64,000 nucleotides of DNA from Phymorhynchus buccinoides. Lineage: Eukaryota; Mollusca; Gastropoda; Neogastropoda; Raphitomidae. Below, in pieces: positions 57,209 through 64,000 of this stretch (positions within the stretch are counted from its first letter, which is position 1; every line of letters starts with the position of its first letter). A model generated the notes under the pieces. It was given only the letters and a program-made list of their open reading frames with translations, had not been told where the DNA came from and searched no databases. The position numbers and the translations under genes are program-made. The stretch is taken from positions 58,084,284-58,148,283 of the forward strand of contig CM065684.1 in NCBI GenBank assembly GCA_017654935.2, read 5' to 3'.

Positions 57209-60200
57209 GCACACACACACACACACTTGACTTGACACACACACACACACACGATACCTTCCACATGGGGTATCCTTCATAATATTAATAGTGAAACCGG
57301 CCCCTCATCAACACCACCGGTTTTCCCTCCATCAAACCAAACACAGAGGGAGCCACACACACACACACACACTCACACACTACCTTCCACATGGGGTATC
57401 CTTCATAATAGTGAAACCGGCCCCTCATCAACACCACCGGTTTTCCCTCCATCAAACCAAACACAGAGGGAGCCACACACAGACACACACACACACTACC
57501 TTCCACATGGGGTATCCTTCATAATAGTGAAACCGGCCCCTCATCAACACCACCGGTTTTCCCTCCATCAAACCAAACACCAGCTTGCCCTCATGGCCTG
57601 GCACTGGGGAAAAAAAGAATCATACTGTACTTCAACAACCCTTGGGGCAGTGGGTGGATGCCTCGTGCCTCCATAAGAGGAGCTGGATAACCCCACCCCC
57701 TCCACAAGTCTACAAGTGGAGATAATAGGTCTTTTGTACAATACACAGTACCCCACCATCTGGAAGTTCGGTGCATGTAACTACCTATAATATGTCATTC
57801 GATTTGACTCTGCCTTTTCCCTTTGCTTTCTGACATAGGCCCATTTTCCTGCTGTTTTTTTTAATCAAAAAAATCTTCCAAATAAAAATATTCTCCTTTG
57901 AGCTCCTCTGAAATCAGAATGTGTCGGCTGTATGCAGTGGGGAGACCAGTGAAAACTAAAAACAGGACATATACCTGTTATGGCCATATGGCCTGGGGGT
58001 GCAGGAGAAGCAAAAACAGCAAAAACCTACTAAATTGTATTATAAAACATAGAAACTCTGGGTCCATACTTGTAATGCAGTCCTAAAAGGTTTACATCCT
58101 GTTCAATCTGTTTTTGACGCTTTAATTGCTTGCTTTGACTTAAAGAATAATAAATATTAAAAAAATAATAATAGGTTAATTTGCTTAAAAGTGATGCCTG
58201 ATATAATTATATAAGCTAAAAGAAAGAACATCAACACACAGAAATGATTAAAACACAAAACTCTCACATCACAAGAACAAAATACCTTAAATACATAGAT
58301 TATATACATATATGTAGAATGACCCACACAGTCACAGACACACACACGCGTGCGTGCGCACACACAAACATACACACACACACACACACACGTTACATAC
58401 GTCAGTTTGAAATGTTACTGTATGTCCCCCACTTCCTCCCATCTTATATATCTGTTAATGTAATTTTTATATGCACTCAGTTAGATTTGTATGAATAGAT
58501 GTGTAGGGAAAACACATAATAATACTACCATCCACGCACTCACACACACTCTCACTTCAATACTTTTTTTTATTTTTTTTTTGTTTTTTTGTTGTCTAAT
58601 ATCACTTGCGGGTGAACAGACGTTAAACTAAAGAACGAACACATTCAAAATAGGACATATAAAAAATAATCAACAGGTTGACAGTCGATGTACAGGAAGG
58701 TCTTCAAGCCTAATTTGTAACTGTTGGAAGGTTTGTGCATTTTGCAAACGAAAGGCAAGGAATTGAAAACAGTAAGGCCACACAAAAAAGGAACGCTTGT
58801 CATGTCTCTCTCAGTCTGACAAAGCACATGTAACAACCAAATGACAAGTTACAGAGAAACCGACATATCTCGATGGTGTGTACAGCATGACTAGGTCTGA
58901 AAGTGTTTGTGTTTTGTGTGTGTGTGTGTGTGTGTATGCGTGCCTGTGTGTGTGCACACACATTTGTCTCTGTGTGTGTGCCCACGACTTATTTGTGTGT
59001 GCATGCGTGTGTGTGTGTCTGTATCACGTTTTGTGATTATGTTATTTTGTGACTTATTTTTGCCATGGTATTTAATTTCATTTGTTTATCTATTTACTTA
59101 TTTTGTAAGCACTGAGGGTGCTTCCAAAGAGTAAGGCCGGGTTCACATTAGACGCGTAAGTTCCATACGGAAATCCCTAAATAAGTGGAAGAAGGATAAA
59201 AGTTTACGCATATAGGGGAAATCCGGACACGTGCACAAATCTTTTCCTTTCTTTGTTTTACTTATTTTTGGATTGCGCATGGAATATCTGCTTATGTGTG
59301 TACACGGCCTTAGAGTAAAGAAATGCTTAGTGCTATTACTGTATTATGTGAGGGGGCAAGACTGCGAAGACTGTGATAGCGCAGCTCTATTTTGTGTTGC
59401 ATAACCATTACTGAGTAAAATAGGCAAATACAATGATTATTAGGTTGAAGGCTAGTGTTGCCTCTACAACAGTGATTACATCATCAGTTTTTATACTCCC
59501 AGTTTTGTAAGAACATGAGTACACATGAGAATGAGGTCTGTGTGTTTTCCCTGTCCGTGTGTGTGAGTATCTGTATGCATCCGTATGTAACCAAAACATG
59601 TTCCACTTCACAGCACCTAAACCACTGAACCAGTCTTAATGAAATTTGGTAGTGTTTTCTTGGGCCTTGTACTTTGTAGTTGTGGCATGTAATGTCAGAT
59701 TCGCAGAATGGCAAGCCATATCAACATAATCCCAGTGAATCGAATTTGAATATTATAAAAACGTTGATAATTTCAACACTAAATTTGTTGACTAATGGAT
59801 GGATTCCGACCAAAGATGCCTGAGTGAAAAAATTGGTCATCTAAGAATGGTTTTTTGGTAAAATAATAAACTGGGTAGTACCATACTGATACAAGAATTT
59901 CTTTAACACAAAACCCCCACAATAATCCAAGAGTCGAAAATGACCTCCCCTGACTTTCACTGTAACTGGGAGTACGACTTATATGGCTTTGCCTATCAAT
60001 CTGATTGTTTCTCTCTCTGTCTGTCTGTTCACAACATTACTATTAAGCTTCTTGTACAATCGCTCTAGCACTCACCTGTGCTGACAGGAAACTCTTCAAT
60101 CTGCGAATAATTAACGACGTCAGCATTTTGCACCTGGTCTGCCAGCCCCCCCAGGCCGGAGCCGCACACGATGCCGATCTTCGGCCGATGCTTGGTGAAC

Positions 60201-60956
60201 GACAGGATGTTGTTTGCGATCGATTGTATCTGCTCGTAAGAGTAACTGCAAAAAGGCATAGAGAATTTGCACATGTATTTAAATTGTATCGTATTGCATG
60301 GTACCTACTGTATGTACTTTTAACTCGATACTATCACTGTATTAGTGTCACAGTCGAATACTTCCAGGGCCATATCTAAGGGGGAGGAGGGTCCTGGTTT
60401 CTGGAAGCCCCCTCTGCCCTAAGTATGTACCTTATACAAGGGTGAAAAGTAAGAAAATGGCTCAATTTTTTCTTTAATAATCCCTAATTTGCTAAGGGGT
60501 GAGCCCCCAAATCGGCACCGCCCTCTAACCCCAGGGGCGGATCTGATGGGAGGGGGGTGGGTTTACAGGGCTTCCGGAACATCTCCCCACCCCACCCCAC
60601 CCCCGGCGAAAAAAAAAAAAAAAAAAGAAAAGAAAAGAGGCACACCCCTGTCGCCCAAAATGTACGTTACAGGATAGCAATAATTACAAAAATGACTCGC
60701 TTTTTGGCTTAAAAAGCAATAAAATGTTAATGTAGCGCCCTGCAAATAATGTGATTGAGTGTTATAAGGCAAGGTAGGCCTTGAAAGGAGTTTCTGGACC
60801 CCCCGGACCCCCCCCTGTACCTTAGAGAGAGAGAGAGAGAGAGAGAGACTAATTTTTCTCTACCTCTCCTTTGATTGACTTTTGAGTGCATAGGTTGCGA
60901 AGTGTTAGTGTTGTGGTGAAGAGACGCCTTTTTTGCACTTACCCAGCCGAGTCCAT
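48323..60956 (-). CDS. PNP: Purine nucleoside phosphorylase (trimeric, class I) with Asn-to-Asp at the base-specificity site
   Basis: Cytosolic salvage enzyme that splits purine nucleosides with phosphate into base and (deoxy)ribose-1-phosphate. Six exons: 60943-60956 (14 nt, ATG GAC TCG GCT GG), 60076-60245, 57500-57603, 55110-55285, 49941-50131, 48323-48525 (stop TGA). All are GT/AG with consistent phases, giving 285 residues (human 289). Residues corresponding to the human active site, numbered here: S34 (CGSGLGG), H65 (PGHEG), R85/H87/Y89 (RGRFHYYEG), A117 (TNAAG), F201/E202 (GPTFETVAE), M220/S221 (GMSTVPE), H258. Human N243 is Asp here (D244 in ITDK, codon 48449-48451). The start is supported by the perfect phase and by MDSAGYSYEQ aligning with human MENGYTYEDY. 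Four partial copies of exon 3 lie in intron 3, and a SINE abuts the exon 6 acceptor. Confidence 0.96.
48544..48906 (+). mobile_element. tRNA-derived SINE, copy 2
   Basis: Same family as 23409-23800: A box TGGCACAGTGGTAAC, B box GTTCGAACC, body tctttcggatgagacgataa. It starts 18 nt upstream of the PNP exon 6 acceptor, antisense to PNP. Confidence 0.9.
49321..49893. mobile_element. TIR element, 'accgtatttttcgg' type, about 573 bp
   Basis: Left ACCGTATTTTTCGGCTCATT, right GACTGAAAATTACAGTA. The internal words gcgccctcgtttataaggc and gggcgccctcgtttattagg are inverted-end relatives. Fragment also at 14815. In PNP intron 5. Confidence 0.75.
50272..50433. mobile_element. MITE family A, copy 4
   Basis: ACAGTGGAACCTCCCTTATA ... 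AGGGAGGTTCCACTGT, TA on both sides; the best-preserved copy. Confidence 0.92.
50565..51033. mobile_element. TIR element of about 470 bp with repeated 'tacacgnttagcg' words
   Basis: Ends tatatcgtcgctgtccgacg and cgttggacagcgacgatata are inverted. Internal gttacacggttagtg, ctacacgattagcg, ttacacgcttatcg and atacacggttagcg are subterminal repeats. Confidence 0.8.
51488..53067. mobile_element. Palindrome of 1.58 kb with arms of about 700 bp
   Basis: The left arm (tagtccaggcgaaatt ... ctaatatatatcac-type words) is mirrored to the right end (aatttcgcctggacta), with matching blocks throughout, for example 51790-52140 against 52430-52790 at roughly 85-90 percent. The centre at about 52190-52400 holds a second small hairpin (ttataggtgggtaaaa / ttttacccacctataa). 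No coding capacity. Lies in PNP intron 4. Confidence 0.9.
53826..54071. mobile_element. MITE family C, copy 4
   Basis: TTAACCCTTTCACCGCCAAA ... GTGAAAGGGTTAA. Confidence 0.88.
54281..54530. repeat. 47-bp tandem repeat, five units
   Basis: Units at 54281, 54328, 54375, 54422 and 54469 (ctcagaatgaggccctgact, ggcattctcctgtacgttcc), plus a partial. In PNP intron 4. Confidence 0.95.
54531..55109. other. Rest of PNP intron 4 beside exon 4
   Basis: No feature recognised. Confidence 0.4.
55670..56210 (-). mobile_element. CR1-like LINE 3' fragment in PNP intron 3
   Basis: Minus-strand frames: [20 protein letters not shown] then [18 protein letters not shown], then [19 protein letters not shown] up to a stop at about 55693. 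Same family as 32554-33890, with frameshifts. Confidence 0.8.
56221..56441. mobile_element. CAGACCTG-ended TIR element with GAGTAG motifs (221 bp)
   Basis: CAGACCTGGTTACC ... CAAACAGGTCTG, flanked by ATAGCG at 56215-56220 and 56442-56447. It splits a LINE/SINE tail whose uninterrupted form is at 30577-30625, which confirms the boundaries. TAGT/GAGTAG words fill the interior. Confidence 0.9.
56956..57463 (-). pseudogene. Four partial copies of PNP exon 3 separated by (CA)n
   Basis: Copies at about 57384-57463, 57258-57343, 57082-57162 and 56956-57041. Each covers the last 80 or so nt of the 104-nt exon (codons from [12 protein letters not shown] to YPMWK), and most keep the GTAG donor. Two carry a small 'attaat' insertion. 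All start just after a TG run, at the exon's own TGTTTGG, and all lack an acceptor. Between them lie CA/TG microsatellites. Confidence 0.92.
57898..58010 (-). repeat. Dispersed repeat family J, copy 3
   Basis: gagctcctctgaaatcagaa, tgtgtcggctgtatgcagtg is the inverse of the block at 36660-36725. Confidence 0.7.
58020..60075. other. PNP intron 2: microsatellites and a family H relative, no exon
   Basis: CA arrays at 58330-58395, GT arrays at 58915-59025. 59141-59312 (ttccatacggaaatccctaa ... ggattgcgcatggaatatc) resembles the family H palindromes. Confidence 0.5.
60365..60830. repeat. Composite repeat in PNP intron 1
   Basis: Two related blocks (catatctaagggggaggagg at 60372; cggatctgatgggagggggg at 60538), each followed by a ttctggaagcccc/cttccgg-type word, a poly-A tract (about 60608-60626) and a GA run (60824-60849). 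Confidence 0.4.
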
Positions 60957-61320
60957 GTCTGTGAAGCAGGCCATCCCTTAATCTTGGAAACACGCTTGTG
61001 TATGGAATAGTATAATTTGCTGGGAAAATGTTACCGTTATTATGCAAAATACACAGAGCACGATTTATACAGGCTTGCAGTAGGCGCACATGCCATCCGC
61101 GTACTTTTGGCGTCTGCTCAAAATATTTCCGGTTGCTACCCTTACTATTGGGCTACCCCTGTGAAAATAACCCACGGACACTTTTTTTCCTTCTCCGTGC
61201 CGCTAACTCTTTGGTGCCGCTTGCCTGGTGGTCGTGAGATTTGGTCCTTTATGTTTTCATTGACTTATTCATTTCTCATTTTCTTTCTTTTTAGTTGAGC
61301 TAAATAGTGAGGGCGAACAT

Positions 61321-61321
61321 T

Positions 61322-61354
<33 letters not shown>

Positions 61355-61400
61355 GCTTCTCATAACGCTCTTCAATAAAATAAAAAATCATTCTCAGAGC
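61321..61400. repeat. (ATA)n with a LINE/SINE tail remnant
   Basis: ATA trinucleotides, then ataaagcttctcataacgct and cagagcgctttacaaatatg, an inverted relative of the tail at 19530-19585. Confidence 0.55.
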
Positions 61401-61674
61401 GCTTTACAAATATGACGAGAGAAAACAATCAAGAAAAAACCCATTACAAAACAGTATGAAGAAGAAAATGAATAAAAATGCTCACGCCGTTCATCCCCAC
61501 CACCACCACCACCCACCACCCTTTTTCACATGCACATTACAGACACCATTTCAGAACATCTTAAAAGAAGCATAAAAAATAATCATTTAACAGTCATAAT
61601 TAAAAGTAGAAATCAAAATAATCTAGCCGGTCTTTCAACACCCCCCCCCCCCCACCTTCCCCTTTTTTCACATA

Positions 61675-61889
61675 GGAGAAGACGGGGTAAAAAGCGCATG
61701 GGCGGGTAAGAAGCCCACCCCAATTATCTCATGAAATAAAGAAAATTTCAGTCAAATTTGCCCATGAGACGAATGCTAGACATTAACGCTCGTCTCATGG
61801 GCAAAATGAGACTGAAATTTGCTTCATTTCATGAGATAATTGGGGTGGGCTTCTTACCCGCCCATGCGCTTTTTACCCCGTCTTCCCCT
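61675..61889. mobile_element. MITE family D, complete palindromic copy (215 bp)
   Basis: The two halves are nearly perfect inverted copies: gaagacggggtaaaaagcgc, atgggcgggtaagaagccca ... and the inverse, meeting at tagacattaacgctcg. Such a sequence can fold fully into a hairpin. Copies at 32463 (half) and 63882 (runs off the window). Confidence 0.93.
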
Positions 61890-61899
61890 ACACACTATA

Positions 61900-62900
61900 G
61901 ACACTCATGCACACTCATAACATCGAGTTAGTTCCAGATGGTGGGTACTTGATAGCTGTAAGAGCAGTGACCAAAGGACTTGAGTTTCAAGCGGGGGACT
62001 TTGAGGATTTTCTTGCTGCTAGAACGGAGCCTGAGTGTGTAATAGGTGATGAGATGGTTGGACAGGTATATGTTGGCAAAGTGTTTTGAAAATGGCGGAA
62101 ACGAGGATTGCTTGTTTGTACTCAATGCGAGCATGAATGGGCAGCCAGTGTAGTTTGATCATCAGAAGGGGTGTGACATGCATTCTTTTATATTTCCTCA
62201 GGACGAGTCTGGCTGCATTGTTTTGTATTCGTTGGAGACGATTGATTTGAACTGCAGGGAGTCTGGCAAGAGTTGCATTGCAATAGTCAATTTTGGAAAA
62301 GACCAACGAACATACTAGTTGAGTGGCGGCTTTTTTAGAGAGTGAATGACGGATTGAAGCAATCTGCTTCAGAGTGAGGTAGGCAGAACGGCACAAGTGG
62401 CTGATCTGGGTGTCCGACATGGACAATGAATGACAATCTGTCACAGTTTAACGTCCTCCCTTCTGGAACAGACACATATGGGACATTACACGTAGTAGAT
62501 AATAAAGGTGGTGGGAACGATCCTGGAGGCATTGTCCGGAGGCAGTGCAACACCAGGAAAGTCCCGAATTTTTAACAATAACAGATGTGTAAACCGTAGC
62601 TTCCGTATGGACAAAGAACTGTCCAAATGGACACCCAGATCCTTAAAAATTCACGCTGTCACGGTTTTTGAAGGGAATGGTAGTTGTGCCGACCTGAACA
62701 GACGTGACGCTAATTAACGTACGGTACGTAGTCCAATACTGAGCGGCGCGGCGAGCCAACAGCTACAGCCTCAGTCTTCTCATCATTTATTTTGAGTTTG
62801 TTACTGAGCATCCCAGATTGTATGGACTTCAGTGAAGCATGCGCAAGTCTCAAAAGTATTATTATGCTGTTTATATGGCTCTGTTGAATGCTATGCACTA
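61900..62900 (-). mobile_element. L2/I-group LINE 3' part, broken by a family G repeat
   Basis: Minus-strand frames: QSGMLSNKLKINDEKTEAVA (62710-62850), then LTLKQIASIRHSLSKKAATQ, FSKIDYCNATLARLPAVQIN, RLQRIQNNAARLVLRK, LLMIKLHWLPIHARIEYKQA and KVPRLKLKSFGHCSYSYQVP, the standard order of an L2-like RT C-terminus. Family G copy 3 (62448-62567) interrupts it. Confidence 0.88.
62448..62567 (+). repeat. Dispersed repeat family G, copy 3
   Basis: TTTAACGTCCTCCCTTCTGG ... gtggtgggaacgatcctgga ... aggaaagtcccg; inserted in the LINE. Confidence 0.75.
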
Positions 62901-63881
62901 TGCAGTCAATACAGGGCTTCCAAATCTAACCATGGTGATGCTAAAAACTGATAACACTTTCAAAGTTGAAACTTAGATAATTAATACCCCACCCCCCCCC
63001 CAAAAAAAAAAGTTTTAATTTTTTTGTTTTGTTTCTGTTAGGGATTGTTATATTGAAGTGCTTTCCCCCCCCCCCCCCCCCACCCCACCCACCCACACAC
63101 ACACCACCACCGTTGGTGTTGACATCCTAAATGGATACACCCATCCAGATCAAGATCAAGACATAAGCCTACCAAGTCCCTTAATTGGCATACATCATGA
63201 TTTTCAAATTTCACGGCAATTAACGACGATGAAAGGCAGACAGACAAACAAACGAGCTAAAGACAAACAGTATGACCTCCTCCTCCGGGCCGGGTAAAGA
63301 ACACGGGAGGAAAAGAAAAGAGAGGAAAAAAGAAAAACAAAGAAAAACAAATCGTGGCGGACCCAAGCGCAGCAGAAAATTATCTGTTAAAGTTGGCAAA
63401 GCGGGGGTGGTTTTGGTTATTGGGGGTGTAAATCAACCCTGACACCGTTTTGCATGCAGCAATGGCAACCTTGACCTCTCAAACGACCAATGTGACCTTA
63501 GGCCTTGGAGGTTCACAGTGACTGTTGCATCGACAATTATCACCACAAAAAGGGGGACGGGGCGATTACCAAGTTTGCTACATTGATGGAAGATAAGATG
63601 GTGTATCAATGGTTGGGGGGTCAATTCTTTTATGGTATAACAAGAGGCAAAGCCTTCAAGGCTCACGTCTGATTGTTATTACTATAGCAGGCATGGGAAT
63701 TCCCATGACAATTCCCATGCCTGTATAGAGAGAATACTGTTATGTAGACACTTGTGCATCTGAAAACAGAATTAATTTTTATTTTACTGTGTAAATTAAA
63801 TTATTTCTGTGCATTAAATTACCCCTACCCCTTTCTTTAAAATTTAATTATATGTATGTTTATAGGATATATGCGCATGTA
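62901..63881. other. Spacer with a short perfect hairpin at 63689-63722
   Basis: caggcatgggaatt and aattcccatgcctg face each other across ccatgac. Poly-C at 63065-63082. No gene recognised. Confidence 0.5.
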
Positions 63882-64000
63882 GGGGAAGACGGGGTAAAAA
63901 GCGCATGGGCGGGTAAGAAGCCCACCCCAATTATCTCATGAAATGAAGCAAATTTCAGTCTCATTTTGCCCATGAGACGAGCGTTAATGTCTAGCATTCG
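63882..64000. mobile_element. MITE family D, copy cut by the window edge
   Basis: Left half and centre of the 61675-61889 palindrome, reaching gcgttaatgtctagcattcg at base 64000. Confidence 0.9.

Overview
The window is nuclear DNA of an animal, probably a gastropod or other lophotrochozoan. It has short exons in kilobase introns, canonical GT/AG splice sites, CR1/L2-type LINE fragments, tRNA-derived SINEs, many small inverted-repeat elements and long microsatellites. The mollusc assignment is inference from protein flavour and repeat style. The animal assignment is secure from the genes.

Five protein-coding genes could be assembled exon by exon. (1) 2468-7469 (+): the 3' part (last five exons, 400 residues) of a Jagged/Serrate Notch ligand; the DSL and EGF exons lie left of the window. 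(2) 20212-27932 (-): a complete six-exon ARV1 sterol-homeostasis gene, 270 residues. (3) 28126-28572 (+): single-exon POP7/Rpp20, a subunit of RNase P and RNase MRP, head-to-head with ARV1 with only 193 bp between the two ATGs. (4) 34192-40893 (+): a complete four-exon DPY30, 96 residues, core subunit of COMPASS/MLL H3K4 methyltransferases. (5) 48323-60956 (-): a complete six-exon purine nucleoside phosphorylase, 285 residues, with Asp in place of the specificity-determining Asn (human N243). The genes share no pathway; apart from the ARV1/POP7 pair they are simply neighbours.

Layout: 1-1265 is a 63-bp minisatellite. 1.3-7.5 kb is the Jagged 3' region. 7.5-20 kb is its probable long AT-rich 3' UTR plus intergenic repeats. 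20-28.6 kb is ARV1/POP7. 28.6-34 kb holds LINE tails, a hairpin-motif array and a LINE reverse transcriptase joined to a 26-nt U2 snRNA 5' end. 34-41.6 kb is DPY30. 41.6-48.3 kb is a mosaic of nested terminal-inverted-repeat elements. 48.3-61 kb is PNP, whose introns hold a 1.58-kb palindrome. 61-64 kb is another LINE and a near-perfect palindromic MITE.

Two patterns stand out. First, at least five exons in three genes (three Jagged exons, one ARV1, one PNP), possibly a sixth in DPY30, have nearby degraded partial copies ('exon echoes') in an adjacent intron, often beside microsatellites that start at the 5' splice site. Second, four elements of very different length share the terminal octamer CAGACCTG and 6-7 bp target duplications; in three of them a different subterminal motif is amplified (CCGGAATT, CGTAGC or GAGTAG).
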